This document shows, one piece after another, positions 27,449 through 36,242 of a DNA stretch of 64,000 nt. Every line of letters starts with the position of its first letter. The first letter of the stretch is position 1. Made by a program: the position numbers and the translations under genes. This DNA comes from Billgrantia bachuensis (GTDB lineage Bacteria > Pseudomonadota > Gammaproteobacteria > Pseudomonadales > Halomonadaceae), in contig NZ_JAAQTO010000017.1 of the NCBI RefSeq assembly GCF_011742165.1, forward strand, positions 1-64,000, in the 5' to 3' direction. The notes under the pieces are model-generated. The model did not search any database, was not told where the DNA came from, and was given only the letters and a program-made list of their open reading frames with translations.

Positions 27449-27506
27449 GACGATCTTTAGCTCTAGCTTTTCATCTTCAAGGCGCGGAGCGCCGGTCTTC
27501 CCTCTT
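27440..27506. repeat. 12-bp perfect inverted repeat between dtd and the ABC-F gene
   Basis: AAGAGGGAAGAC (27440-27451) and GTCTTCCCTCTT (27495-27506) are exact reverse complements, 43 nt apart. The left arm uses the end of the heptad array. Two small GC hairpins (GGCGC-gga-GCGCC and GCGGC-gta-GCCGC) lie around the right arm. It could act as a bidirectional transcription end for the convergent genes. Confidence 0.7.
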
Positions 27507-27525
27507 CGAGCGGCGTAGCCGCGTC

Positions 27526-29478
27526 TTATGTCTCCGAACGAAGCTCGGCTTCCTCCATCGCCTCTAGCTCCTCTTCGGCGGCCAGCCATTCGGCTTCCAG
27601 CGCTTCCAGCCGCGACTTCAGCTCGCCCTGGCGGGCCAGCCGCTCGGTGAGTTCGGCCTTGCGCGAGGGGTCGGTGTAGAGTTCGGCATCGCCCAGCGCC
27701 TCTTCCACCGCGGCGAGTTCGCCCTGCACCCTTTCCATGGCCTGCTCGGCTCGGTCGCGCGCCTTCTTCAGCGGACGCAGCTTCTCGCGCAGCTCGGCGG
27801 CGGCGCGGCGACTCGCCTTGCGGTCCTCCTTGGGCGCGGTGCTCTCCGCCTGGCGCTCGGCCTTGTCGGCCCGCGCCTCGCGGCGCTCACCTTCCAGCCG
27901 CGCCTTGAGCCAGGCGCGATAGTCCTCCAGGTCGCCATCGAAGGGTTCTACGCGGTGGTCGGCCACCTTCCAGAACTCGTCCACCGTAGCGCGCAGCAGG
28001 TGGCGATCGTGGGAAACCAGGATCACCGTGCCCTCGAAACTCGCCAGCGCCTCGGTAAGCGCCTCGCGCATCTCCAGGTCGAGATGGTTGGTGGGCTCGT
28101 CGAGCAGCAGCAGGTTGGGTTTGCGCCACGCTACCAAGGCCAGCGCCAGGCGCGCCTTCTCTCCGCCGGAGAAGCGCCCCACCTCGCCGAAGGCGTCGTC
28201 GCCCTGAAAGCCGAAACCACCGAGGAAGGTACGGATCGCCTGGTCGCTGGCGGTGGGGGAAAGCCGCTGCACATGCATGAACGGCGTGGCTGTCAGGTCG
28301 AGTCCCTCGAGCTGGTGCTGGGCAAAGTAGCCCACGGCGAGGTGCTCGCCCGGGATGCGCTTGCCTGCCAGCAACGGCAGCTCGCCGGTCAGCGACTTGA
28401 TCAAGGTCGACTTGCCTGCCCCGTTGGGTCCCAGCAGGCCGATCCGCTGGCCCGGCAGCAGGGTGAGTTTCACCTCGTCCAGCTGAGTGGTCTCCTGGCC
28501 TTCGCTATCGCGATAGCCGAGCCGGGCCCGGTCGAGCACCAGCAAAGGGTGCGAGGTCTTGTCCGAGGCGGGAATGGTGAAGTGGAACGGTGAGTCGGCA
28601 TGGGCCACGGCGATGTCGCCCATGCGCTCGAGCATCTTCAGCCGGCTCTGGGCCTGACGCGCCTTGGTTGCCTTGTAGCGGAAGCGCGCCACGAACTGCT
28701 CGATCTCCTCGCGGCGCGCCTGTTGCTTGGCGGCCTCGGCCTGCTGCAGGGCCAGCTTCTCGGCGCGGGTGCGCTCGAAAGTGGAATAGTTGCCGCGGTA
28801 GAGCACCAGCCGACGCCGATCGAAGTGGACGATGTGATCGCACACTGCGTCGAGGAAGTCGCGGTCGTGGGAAATCAGCAGCAGGGTGCCGGGATAGCGC
28901 ATCAACCACTGCTCGAGCCATAGCAGGGCGTCGAGGTCGAGGTGGTTGGTCGGTTCGTCGAGCAGCAGCAGGTCAGAGGGCATGAACAGCGTACGCGCCA
29001 GGTTGGCGCGCATGCGCCAACCGCCGGAAAAGGCCGACAGCGGTCGCTCGAGGTCGGCCTGGGTGAAGCCCAGCCCGATCAGCAGCTGGGCGGCGCGGGC
29101 CGGGGCACTGTAGCCGTCCAGTGCCTCGATGACACCGTGCAACTCGGCCTCCCGGTGGGCATCGCCTCGCTCGCGCGCCGCCTCCAGCGCGGCCTGGGTC
29201 TGACGCAGCTCGTGGTCGCCATCAAGTACATAATCGACGATGGGGCGGTCGAGCGCATCGACCTCCTGGGCCATATGGGCGATGCGCTGACCGCCGCTCA
29301 TCTCGATATCGCCGCGGTCGGGCGCGAGTGTGCCCAACAAGAGACCGAACAGGCTGGACTTGCCGGCGCCGTTGGGACCGACGATGCCCGCCTTGTGGCC
29401 GGCGTGCAGGGTCAGCTCGGCGTCTTCGAGCAGGGTCTGGGTGCCGCGTTGCAGGGCAACCTGGCGCAGTGCAATCAT
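27526..29478 (-). CDS. ABC-F family ATPase, YheS type
   Basis: A soluble 650-aa protein with two ABC domains and no membrane segments, a ribosome-associated translation factor by family. Domain 1 has Walker A GPNGAGKSS (near 33), signature LSAFSGGWRMR and Walker B LLLLDEPTNHLD. The linker contains the basic helical arm KQQARREEIEQFVARFRYKATKARQAQSRL. Domain 2 has GPNGAGKSTLIKSL, FSGGEKARLALAL and LLLLDEPTNHLDLEMREAL. The C-terminal 110 residues are a Glu/Lys/Arg-rich coiled coil, as in YheS/Uup. The ATG at 29478 (MIALRQVALQRG) is chosen over the upstream one. It is divergent from the DUF2390 gene. Confidence 0.92.
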   Translation of the reverse strand: MIALRQVALQRGTQTLLEDAELTLHAGHKAGIVGPNGAGKSSLFGLLLGTLAPDRGDIEMSGGQRIAHMAQEVDALDRPIVDYVLDGDHELRQTQAALEAARERGDAHREAELHGVIEALDGYSAPARAAQLLIGLGFTQADLERPLSAFSGGWRMRANLARTLFMPSDLLLLDEPTNHLDLDALLWLEQWLMRYPGTLLLISHDRDFLDAVCDHIVHFDRRRLVLYRGNYSTFERTRAEKLALQQAEAAKQQARREEIEQFVARFRYKATKARQAQSRLKMLERMGDIAVAHADSPFHFTIPASDKTSHPLLVLDRARLGYRDSEGQETTQLDEVKLTLLPGQRIGLLGPNGAGKSTLIKSLTGELPLLAGKRIPGEHLAVGYFAQHQLEGLDLTATPFMHVQRLSPTASDQAIRTFLGGFGFQGDDAFGEVGRFSGGEKARLALALVAWRKPNLLLLDEPTNHLDLEMREALTEALASFEGTVILVSHDRHLLRATVDEFWKVADHRVEPFDGDLEDYRAWLKARLEGERREARADKAERQAESTAPKEDRKASRRAAAELREKLRPLKKARDRAEQAMERVQGELAAVEEALGDAELYTDPSRKAELTERLARQGELKSRLEALEAEWLAAEEELEAMEEAELRSET

Positions 29479-29558
29479 GCAGGCTCCAACTGGCAATACA
29501 GGGGTACGGTCGCCGTCTGCCGCTCGCTACCGAGACAGTCGCCGACGACAGCCGGATC

Positions 29559-30083
29559 ATGAGTGACGATTCTACCGCAACCACCGCCGCTCTGCGGGCT
29601 GACCTTGGCGCCCACCCACTGTGGGATTTCGCCCTGGACTTCTATACCCGCCCCGGCGTGGAGGCCGCCTGCCTGCTGCTGCAGGACGAGGCGGGCGTCG
29701 ACGTGTGCGAGCTGTTGTGGCACTGCTGGCTCTATCGACACCGCCTGACCTTGATACGGGAACCTTCCGGCCTCGCGGCCATTCGCCGCTGGCAGGGGGA
29801 GGTGACGCTGCCGCTGCGCAGCCTGCGCCGTCGCCTCAAGGCCGAAGCCGCCCATAGCACCGGCATTGCCGAGGTGCGTCGCAGGATCCAGCAGGCCGAA
29901 CTGGCTGCCGAACGTGAAACCCTGGAGCGCCTCCAGCATCTCGCCGAACGGGCCGAAGAGTTGACGCCGCTACCCGCTGCTGCATCAAGCCTCGAAATTT
30001 CTCTGGCAAGTCGCTGGAAATTACAGAAAAAAGCGCAACTTTTGGCAGTACAAACCCTTAAATACCGCCTTGACCCTCTGTAG
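29559..30083 (+). CDS. TIGR02444/DUF2390 family protein
   Basis: A 174-aa soluble protein. It shows the family pattern HPLWDFALDFYTRPGVEAACLLLQDEAGVDVCELLWHCWLYRH near the N terminus, and WQGEVTLPLRSLRRRLK in the middle. The rest is helical. Function is unknown. It is often beside an ABC-F gene in pseudomonads and relatives, as here (80 nt from the divergent ABC-F start). The upstream in-frame extension is antisense to the ABC-F gene and is not used. Confidence 0.82.
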   Translation: MSDDSTATTAALRADLGAHPLWDFALDFYTRPGVEAACLLLQDEAGVDVCELLWHCWLYRHRLTLIREPSGLAAIRRWQGEVTLPLRSLRRRLKAEAAHSTGIAEVRRRIQQAELAAERETLERLQHLAERAEELTPLPAAASSLEISLASRWKLQKKAQLLAVQTLKYRLDPL

Positions 30084-30185
30084 GGGGCACGCTAGCCTGA
30101 AAAAAGCTGTGTGGCCTTTTATGGCTACCGACGCCTGTTGATGTTGCTTTTTTTCACGGGCCCAATCTGCGAGGAGAACATAATA

Positions 30186-31202
30186 ATGAAGGCAACCAAG
30201 CTGTTGACCACTGCCAGTATCGGCGCAATGCTGCTCGGCATGTCGGCTGCCGCTCATTCCGCTGAATGGCGTTATGCGCATGAGGAATTCGAGGGTGACG
30301 TTCAGGATGTCTTTGCCGTCGCCTTCAAGGAGCATATCGAGGAAAACTCCGACCATACCGTACAGGTTTATCGCTTCGGCGAGCTGGGTGAGTCCGACGA
30401 CATCATGGAGCAGACCCAGGCCGGCATCCTGCAGTTCGTCAACCAGTCACCCGGCTTCACCGGTGCCCTGATTCCCGAAGCACAGATCTTCTTCATCCCC
30501 TACCTGCTGCCTACCGACGAAGAAACCGTTCTCGAATTCTTCGACGAGAGCAAGGCCATCAACGAAACGTTCCCGGAACTCTACGCCGAGCAGGGCCTCG
30601 AGCTGCTCAAGATGTATCCAGAAGGCGAGATGGTCGTCACCGTGGACGAGCCGATCCGCACCCCGGATGACCTGCGCGGCAAGAACATCCGCACCATGAC
30701 CAACCCGCTGCTCTCGGAGACCTATCGGGCCTTCGGCGCCACCCCGACCCCGCTGCCCTGGGGTGAGGTGTACGGCGGCCTGCAGACCGGCATCATCCAG
30801 GGTCAGGAGAACCCGATCTTCTGGATCGAATCCGGCGGCCTCTACGAGGTGTCTCCGCACCTGGTCTTCACCGGTCATGGCTGGTTCACCACCGCGATGA
30901 TGGCCAACAAGGACTTCTTCGATGGCCTGCCCGAGGAGGACCAGGAGCTGATCCGCGAAGCCTCCGAGGCGGCCTACGACCATACCATCGAGCATATCCA
31001 GGGCTTGGCCGAGGAGTCGCTCGAGAAGATCCAGGAAGCCTCCGACGAGGTCACCGTGACGCGTCTCGACGAGGACGAGATCCAGGCCTTCCGCGAGCGT
31101 GCACCTCAGGTCGAGGAGCGTTTCATCGAGATGACCGGCGAGCGCGGCCAGGAGCTGCTCGAGCAGTTCAAGGCCGACCTGGAAGCCGTGTCAGGCGAGT
31201 AA
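30186..31202 (+). CDS. teaA: Ectoine/hydroxyectoine-binding periplasmic protein TeaA
   Basis: Binding protein of the TRAP transporter that recovers ectoine lost from the cell or present outside. The 338-aa product has a signal peptide (MKATKLLTTASIGAMLLGMSAAAHS) and then WRYAHEEFEGDVQDVFA. Long stretches match the H. elongata TeaA sequence as I remember it: TVQVYRFGELGESDDIMEQTQ, GILQFVNQSPGFTG, AQIFFIPYL, LELLKMYPEGEMVVT, IRTMTNPLLSETY, LPWGEVYGGLQTGI. The last two hold the conserved TRAP arginine region that grips the ligand carboxylate. GAGGAG precedes the ATG. A hairpin terminator after the gene likely raises TeaA over the permeases. Confidence 0.95.
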   Translation: MKATKLLTTASIGAMLLGMSAAAHSAEWRYAHEEFEGDVQDVFAVAFKEHIEENSDHTVQVYRFGELGESDDIMEQTQAGILQFVNQSPGFTGALIPEAQIFFIPYLLPTDEETVLEFFDESKAINETFPELYAEQGLELLKMYPEGEMVVTVDEPIRTPDDLRGKNIRTMTNPLLSETYRAFGATPTPLPWGEVYGGLQTGIIQGQENPIFWIESGGLYEVSPHLVFTGHGWFTTAMMANKDFFDGLPEEDQELIREASEAAYDHTIEHIQGLAEESLEKIQEASDEVTVTRLDEDEIQAFRERAPQVEERFIEMTGERGQELLEQFKADLEAVSGE

Positions 31203-31238
31203 CCCCGCAGGCACGGGCAACTTGCCGTGAAACGCATG

Positions 31239-31265
31239 AAGGGGTAGCCGGTCGGCTGCCCCTTC
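31239..31265 (+). terminator. Intercistronic terminator/attenuator between teaA and teaB
   Basis: GAAGGGGTAGCC-ggtc-GGCTGCCCTTC folds to an 11-bp stem with one bulged G and one T-G pair. It starts 37 nt after the teaA stop and is followed by GTGTTTCC. Its place inside the operon suggests partial termination or 3'-end protection of teaA mRNA. Confidence 0.65.
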
Positions 31266-31370
31266 GTGTTTCCGGCCAGCGCGTTTGCCCGGCCAATCAG
31301 CGTTGAAGCCGGCGCGCTCTTGCCGGACTCATGTTGTTACCCTTTGGCGAGGGAAAACACGCTTAACTAT

Positions 31371-31393
31371 CTTGCAGGGAGCCCTTGCAGGGA
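31371..31393 (+). repeat. 10-nt direct repeat before teaB
   Basis: CTTGCAGGGA occurs at 31371-31380 and 31384-31393, just upstream of the teaB ribosome site (CAGGAGA). It could be a regulator site or chance; no known motif was recognised. Confidence 0.45.
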
Positions 31394-31415
31394 AGTCCTC
31401 CAGGAGACCGGTCGC

Positions 31416-31994
31416 ATGACAGAAGAAGATTCGGAAAAGAACTACCGCTCCACGCTCCCCGGCCCGCTTGGCATGATCGACACCTGGATCAGCCGCGCCG
31501 AGTCGGCCATTCTGGCGCTGGGCGTGATCCTGATGGCGGTGAACACCGTGGCCAACGTGGTCAGCCGCTTCGCCCTGGGCGAAAGCCTTCACTTCTCCGA
31601 GGAGATCAACCGCATCCTGATCGTGCTGATCACGTTCGCCGGGCTCGGCTATGCCGCCCGCCATGGCCGCCATATTCGCATGTCGGCGATCTATGATGCC
31701 CTGCCCACTGGCGGCCGGCGCGCCCTGATGGTCGCTATCTGCCTGTTCACCTCGCTGGTGATGTTCGTGCTCTGCTACTTCTCGATCGGCTATATCGAGA
31801 CCCTGTATGGTCGTGGCCGCGTGCTGCCTTCGCTGAGCATTCCGATCTGGATCATCTACCTCTGGGTACCCGTCGGCTTCACCATTACCGGCATCCAGTA
31901 CCTGCTTACCGCCATCAAGAATCTCACCTCCCGTGACGTTTATCTGTCGACCCATGTGGTCGATGGCTACAAGGATACCGAAACGGAAGTCTGA
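31416..31994 (+). CDS. teaB: Ectoine TRAP transporter small permease TeaB
   Basis: A 192-aa inner-membrane protein with the four-helix DctQ layout: helix 1 [35 protein letters not shown], then [57 protein letters not shown], and [26 protein letters not shown]. It joins TeaC to form the sodium-driven permease that receives ectoine from TeaA. The ATG at 31416 has CAGGAGA upstream. The 213-nt gap from teaA holds a terminator-like hairpin and a direct repeat, so teaBC may also have their own promoter. Confidence 0.93.
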   Translation: MTEEDSEKNYRSTLPGPLGMIDTWISRAESAILALGVILMAVNTVANVVSRFALGESLHFSEEINRILIVLITFAGLGYAARHGRHIRMSAIYDALPTGGRRALMVAICLFTSLVMFVLCYFSIGYIETLYGRGRVLPSLSIPIWIIYLWVPVGFTITGIQYLLTAIKNLTSRDVYLSTHVVDGYKDTETEV

Positions 31995-32018
31995 CGCAGG
32001 GCACGAGGAACCATCACC

Positions 32019-33302
32019 ATGACAACTATCATAGTTTCCATCATGATCGTGCTCCTGCTACTGGGGTTTCCGATGATGATCCCGCTGGCGACGGCTGCCT
32101 TCGTCGGCTTCTTCATGACCTTCGGCGGTCTCGGGCAGATGGAAACCCTCATCCAGCAGATGATGGGGGGCATTCGCCCAACCGCGCTGATTGCCGTGCC
32201 GATGTTCATCTTGGCCGCCGACATCATGACCCGGGGTCAGTCGGCCGGGCGCCTGATCGATATGGTCATGAGCTTCGTCGGCCACGTGAAGGGCGGGCTC
32301 GCCGTCAGCACCGCCGCCTCCTGCACTCTGTTCGGCGCCGTCTCGGGCTCGACCCAGGCCACCGTGGTGGCGGTGGGCTCGCCGCTGCGGCCGCGCATGC
32401 TCAAGGCCGGCTACTCGGACTCCTTCACCCTGGCGCTGATCATCAACTCCAGCGACATCGCCTTCCTGATACCGCCCAGCATCGGCATGATCATCTACGG
32501 GGTCATCTCGGGCACTTCGATCGGTGAGCTGTTCATCGCCGGTATCGGACCGGGGCTGTTGATACTGGCCATGTTCTCCGTCTACTGCATCGCGTACGCC
32601 ATCCTCAACCATGTGCCCACCGAGCCCAAGTCGAGCTGGCGGGAGCGTGCCCTGGCGGTGCGCGACGCACTATGGCCGCTGGGCTTCCCGGTACTGATCG
32701 TGGGCGGGATCTATGGCGGCATCTTCAGCCCCACCGAGGCCGCCGCAGCCTGTGTCCTGTATGCCGTGCTGCTCGAGTTCGTGATCTTCCGTTCGCTGAA
32801 GCTGCCGGACATGTACACCATCGCCAAGTCCACCGGCCTGATCACCGCAGTGGTGTTCATCCTGGTGGCGGTCGGCAACGGCTTCTCCTGGATCATCTCC
32901 TTCGCCCAGATCCCGCAAACGCTGCTCGGGGCGTTCGGCATCAACGAGGCGGGGCCGGTCGGTGTGCTGATAGCCATTTCAGTGGCCTTCTTCATCGCTT
33001 GCATGTTCGTCGACCCGATCGTGGTGATTCTGGTGCTCACGCCGATCTTCGCCCCGGCGATCGCCGCCTCGGGCCTCGACCCGGTGCTGGTGGGCGTGCT
33101 GATCACGCTGCAGGTGGCGATCGGCTCGGCGACGCCCCCCTTCGGCTGCGACATCTTCACCGCCATCGCGATCTTCAAGCGACCCTATTGGGAGGTAATA
33201 CGCGGCACACCGCCCTTCGTGTTCATGCTGATTCTGGCAGCGGCGCTGATCATCATGTTCCCGCAGATCGCCCTGTTCCTGCGCGACCTGGCCTTCCGCT
33301 AG
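32019..33302 (+). CDS. teaC: Ectoine TRAP transporter large permease TeaC
   Basis: A 427-aa inner-membrane protein with about 12 helices, standard DctM length. Family segments: MGGIRPTALIAVPMFILAADIMTRGQSAGRLI, VSTAASCTLFGAVSGSTQATVVAVGSPL, LIINSSDIAFLIPPSIGMIIYGVISGTSIGELFIAG and VAIGSATPPFGCDIFTAIAIFKRPYW. GAGGAAC precedes the ATG. With TeaA and TeaB it imports ectoine and hydroxyectoine. It is followed 31 nt later by teaD, the same order as in H. elongata. Confidence 0.95.
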   Translation: MTTIIVSIMIVLLLLGFPMMIPLATAAFVGFFMTFGGLGQMETLIQQMMGGIRPTALIAVPMFILAADIMTRGQSAGRLIDMVMSFVGHVKGGLAVSTAASCTLFGAVSGSTQATVVAVGSPLRPRMLKAGYSDSFTLALIINSSDIAFLIPPSIGMIIYGVISGTSIGELFIAGIGPGLLILAMFSVYCIAYAILNHVPTEPKSSWRERALAVRDALWPLGFPVLIVGGIYGGIFSPTEAAAACVLYAVLLEFVIFRSLKLPDMYTIAKSTGLITAVVFILVAVGNGFSWIISFAQIPQTLLGAFGINEAGPVGVLIAISVAFFIACMFVDPIVVILVLTPIFAPAIAASGLDPVLVGVLITLQVAIGSATPPFGCDIFTAIAIFKRPYWEVIRGTPPFVFMLILAAALIIMFPQIALFLRDLAFR

Positions 33303-33333
33303 CGGACCGCCCCGATGCTGAGGAGACGCTGAA

Positions 33334-33777
33334 ATGTTCAATCGCATACTGGTACCGGTGGACGGTTCGAAGGGAGCCCTCAAGGCACTGCAGAAGGCCG
33401 TTGGCCTGCATCTGCTCACCGGAGCCGAGCTCTACGTGCTATGCGTGTTCAAGCACCATAGCCTGCTGGAGGCATCGCTCTCCATGGTGCGCCCCGCGAG
33501 GCTCGACATTCCCGACGATGCCTTGAAGGAGTACGCCACCGAGGTGGCCGTGCACGCCAAGAGCGAAGCAGCCGAATTGGGTGCCGACCCGGCCCGGCTG
33601 CGCGCCTTCGTCAAGGGCGGGCGCCCTTCGCGCACTATCGTGCGCTTTGCACGCAAGCGGGAGTGCGACCTGATCGTGATCGGAGCCCAGGGCACCAATG
33701 GCGAGAAGAGCCTGCTGTTGGGCAGCGTGGCTCAGCGTGTGGCGGGCTCCGCCCACTGCCCCACCCTGGTGGTGTGA
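33334..33777 (+). CDS. teaD: TeaD universal stress protein, ATP-binding regulator of ectoine uptake
   Basis: A 147-aa single-domain UspA protein. The nucleotide-binding motif G-x2-G-x9-G-S is intact ([15 protein letters not shown], near residue 112), and the N terminus [18 protein letters not shown] is typical. In H. elongata TeaD binds ATP and negatively affects TeaABC uptake; the same role is inferred from the identical operon order. GAGGAGAC precedes the ATG. The next gene starts about 100 nt later after an imperfect GC-rich hairpin (33790-33826). Confidence 0.93.
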   Translation: MFNRILVPVDGSKGALKALQKAVGLHLLTGAELYVLCVFKHHSLLEASLSMVRPARLDIPDDALKEYATEVAVHAKSEAAELGADPARLRAFVKGGRPSRTIVRFARKRECDLIVIGAQGTNGEKSLLLGSVAQRVAGSAHCPTLVV

Positions 33778-33881
33778 GCCCGCCGGAGCCGGTACCGTTC
33801 GCCAAGTGCGGAACCGGCCCCGCCCTGATAGAGTCCGAATACTGTTGCACGCCGCTCAACGACTAATCGATAGGACTCTGC

Positions 33882-34565
33882 ATGAAGAAATTGCTGACTT
33901 CCGCCTCCATGATTGCATTGGTGGCCGCGACGCCGTTCGCTCTGGCGGCGCCGGAGACCGAGGATGAACGTCTCAGCTACAGCCTGGGTGTCGCCTACGG
34001 CCAGAGCATTGCTCAGGAATACCCCGAACTCGACATCGAAGCCTTCACCGACGCCATCCGTGACCTCATCGAGGGTAACGATCTGGCCATGGAAGCGGAT
34101 GAAATGGCCGAGACGCTGAGCCAGTTCCAGCAGGACGCGCTGGCCGCACGCCAGGCCGAAGCCGAAGAAATGGCCGAGCAGAACCTCTCCAAAGGAAAGG
34201 CATTCCTGGAAGAGAACGCCGAGCGTGAAGAGGTCACCACCACCGATTCGGGCTTGCAGTACGAAGTGCTGGAAAGCGGCGACGGCGAGAGCCCCGGACC
34301 GAGCTCCCACGTGGAAGTGCACTACGAGGGTACCCTGGTCGACGGTACGGTGTTCGACAGCTCCTTCGACCGAGGCCAGCCACTCAGCTTCCGGGTGGAC
34401 CAGGTGATCGAGGGCTGGCAGGAAGCGCTGCAGCTGATGAGCGTGGGCGATACCTGGATGCTCTTCGTCCCCCCGGAACTTGGCTATGGCGCCCAGGGCC
34501 AGGGTCCCATCGGCCCCAACGAGACGCTGATCTTCCGCGTCGAGCTGCTCGATGTCGTGGAATGA
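33882..34565 (+). CDS. FKBP-type peptidyl-prolyl isomerase, periplasmic (FkpA/Mip-like)
   Basis: A 227-aa protein with a signal peptide (MKKLLTSASMIALVAATPFALA), an N-terminal helical dimerisation domain (residues 25-110, including ERLSYSLGVAYGQSIAQEYPELDIEAF and a Glu/Ala-rich long helix) and a C-terminal FKBP domain (118-227). The FKBP core is TDSGLQYEVLESGDGESPGPSSHVEVHYEGTLVDGTVFDSS, then GWQEALQLMSVGDTWMLFVPPELGYGAQG and LIFRVELLDV. It catalyses proline isomerisation and acts as a folding helper in the periplasm. The following hydrolase gene overlaps its end. Confidence 0.9.
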   Translation: MKKLLTSASMIALVAATPFALAAPETEDERLSYSLGVAYGQSIAQEYPELDIEAFTDAIRDLIEGNDLAMEADEMAETLSQFQQDALAARQAEAEEMAEQNLSKGKAFLEENAEREEVTTTDSGLQYEVLESGDGESPGPSSHVEVHYEGTLVDGTVFDSSFDRGQPLSFRVDQVIEGWQEALQLMSVGDTWMLFVPPELGYGAQGQGPIGPNETLIFRVELLDVVE

Positions 34566-35610
34566 CACCAGCCGAGTGAAAGCCTGCATCGTAATGGTCA
34601 CCGGGCTGTTGCTGGCGTCTGCCGCAAGCGGCGAAGAGCGGCTGCCCGAGCTGCCCCGGCTCGCCATCGCCCCTGACGATACCAGCGTGATCGGCGTCTC
34701 CTCGGGAGGCTACATGGCCACGCAGCTGGCCGTCGCCTGGCCCGAGCGGTTCCAAGGGCTGGCCGTGCTCGCCGCCGGCCCTTGGAGCTGCGCCCTGGGC
34801 GGCCTGGGCAAGGCGCTCGGCCAGTGCATGTCGCTACGCCGGGGTAGCCCCGATCTCGACGCCCTGAGCGCACGCCTGCGCGACTATCAGGCACGCGATC
34901 TGGTGGGCGAGGCCGAGGCCATCGGCCAACTGCGCGTCTTCGTCTGGCATGGTGAAGCGGATAGCGTGGTCGATCCCTCTCTCGGCATGGCGCTGGCCGA
35001 ACAGATGACCGGCTGGCTGACGGCCCCCGAGGAGCAGTTGAGGGTGGTCGAGTCGCCTGGTATCGGCCATGGCTGGCCCATCGAAGCCGATGGGCAGACC
35101 CCGCCCAGCCAGTTGGCCCAGTGTCGTAGCGGTGGCGGCACTCACATGCTGGCCTGTGGCATGGACATTGCCGGCCAGGCATTGAGCTGGCTGCACGGCG
35201 CGCTGGAGCCCCCCGTCGAGGCGTCATCAGCCCAATTGTTGCGCTTCGACCAGGCCCCCTTCGACGCCCGCGGCCTGGGCGATGCCGGCTACGTGCTGAT
35301 TCCGGATGACTGCAAGGCGGGAGGCTGCAGCCTGACGCTGGCGCTGCATGGCTGCGGGATGACCGAGGAGCAGATCGACGAGGCCTTCGTACGCTACAGC
35401 GGCCTCAACGAATGGGCGGTTGCCAATCGCCGTGTCGTGCTCTATCCCCAGGCCAGTTCCAGCCTCGGCAATCCTCAGGGCTGCTGGGACTGGTGGGGCT
35501 TTGCCGAAAGCACTTGGCAACTCGACCCGCTACATGACACCCGGCAAGGCACCCAGGTCAAGGCGCTGATGGCCATGATCGAGCGGCTCGAGGAAGCCCC
35601 CGAAGAGTAG
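34552..35610 (+). CDS. Secreted alpha/beta hydrolase resembling extracellular PHB depolymerase
   Basis: A 352-aa exported protein. From ATG 34552 it starts inside the FKBP gene (14-nt overlap); GTG 34576 would give a tidier signal peptide (MKACIVMVTGLLLASAASG). The nucleophile box GVSSGGYMA is near residue 48, an acid candidate is HGEADSVVD near 133, and a His candidate is GIGHGWP near 172. The C-terminal part has VLIPDDC, LALHGCGMTEEQ (oxyanion-type strand) and GCWDWWGF. The box lying before the LHGCG strand is the order of circularly permuted PHB depolymerases. No separate substrate-binding domain is present. Function as a polyester or short-chain oligomer hydrolase is inferred. Confidence 0.75.
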   Translation: MSWNDTSRVKACIVMVTGLLLASAASGEERLPELPRLAIAPDDTSVIGVSSGGYMATQLAVAWPERFQGLAVLAAGPWSCALGGLGKALGQCMSLRRGSPDLDALSARLRDYQARDLVGEAEAIGQLRVFVWHGEADSVVDPSLGMALAEQMTGWLTAPEEQLRVVESPGIGHGWPIEADGQTPPSQLAQCRSGGGTHMLACGMDIAGQALSWLHGALEPPVEASSAQLLRFDQAPFDARGLGDAGYVLIPDDCKAGGCSLTLALHGCGMTEEQIDEAFVRYSGLNEWAVANRRVVLYPQASSSLGNPQGCWDWWGFAESTWQLDPLHDTRQGTQVKALMAMIERLEEAPEE

Positions 35611-35651
35611 ATTTCGGGCGCCTGATGGACGGAAGACGGCGCGTCGATGCG

Positions 35652-36242
35652 CTACCCGCCGAGTTCTTGCTCCAGCGCCGCACGTAGCTGGTGCGGCGTC
35701 GGCGAGTAGAGCACCCGCTGCAGGATCGAGCCGTTGCGGTCGACCAGAAAGAGCGAGGAGCTGTGGTCGATGGTGTACTCCATCGCCGAATCGGGCGTTT
35801 CCACCCGGCGCCACATGACGCCATAGCGCCCAGCCAGCTCTTCGAGCTGCTCCTGGCTGCCGGTGGTGCCGATGAAGTCGTCGCCGAAATAGGCCACGTA
35901 CTCGCCGAGGCGCTCCAGCGTGTCGCGTTCGGGGTCCAGCGAAACCAGCACCGGGACCACACGGCGCCGCTGCTCCTCATCCAACCCCTGCATTACCTGA
36001 CGCATCACCGCCATGTTCATTGGGCATACATCCGGGCAGTAGGTGTAACCGAAGAACAGCACGGCCAGTTGATCGTCCTCGAGCTGGGTCAGCGAGAAAT
36101 CGCCTTGGGTCGAGGGCAGCTCTACCGGCCCGCCCCGCGGGTTGCCGTCATCGTCCTGCTGGAACTGCTGGTAGCCGAACAATCCACCGAGAACCACCAC
36201 GGCGAGCAGTGCGCTCAATACCCAGACATATTGCCGCTTCAT
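35652..36242 (-). CDS. SCO1/SenC family copper chaperone
   Basis: A 196-aa membrane-anchored periplasmic protein with one N-terminal helix (YVWVLSALLAVVVLGGLFG) and a thioredoxin fold. The copper ligands are Cys 69 and Cys 73 in GYTYCPDVCPMN and a His in YTIDHSSSLFLVD. The family delivers copper to the CuA centre of cytochrome c oxidase. Its ATG overlaps the stop of the preceding 170-aa gene by 4 nt, so the two work together. No cytochrome oxidase genes lie in the window. Confidence 0.92.
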   Translation of the reverse strand: MKRQYVWVLSALLAVVVLGGLFGYQQFQQDDDGNPRGGPVELPSTQGDFSLTQLEDDQLAVLFFGYTYCPDVCPMNMAVMRQVMQGLDEEQRRRVVPVLVSLDPERDTLERLGEYVAYFGDDFIGTTGSQEQLEELAGRYGVMWRRVETPDSAMEYTIDHSSSLFLVDRNGSILQRVLYSPTPHQLRAALEQELGG

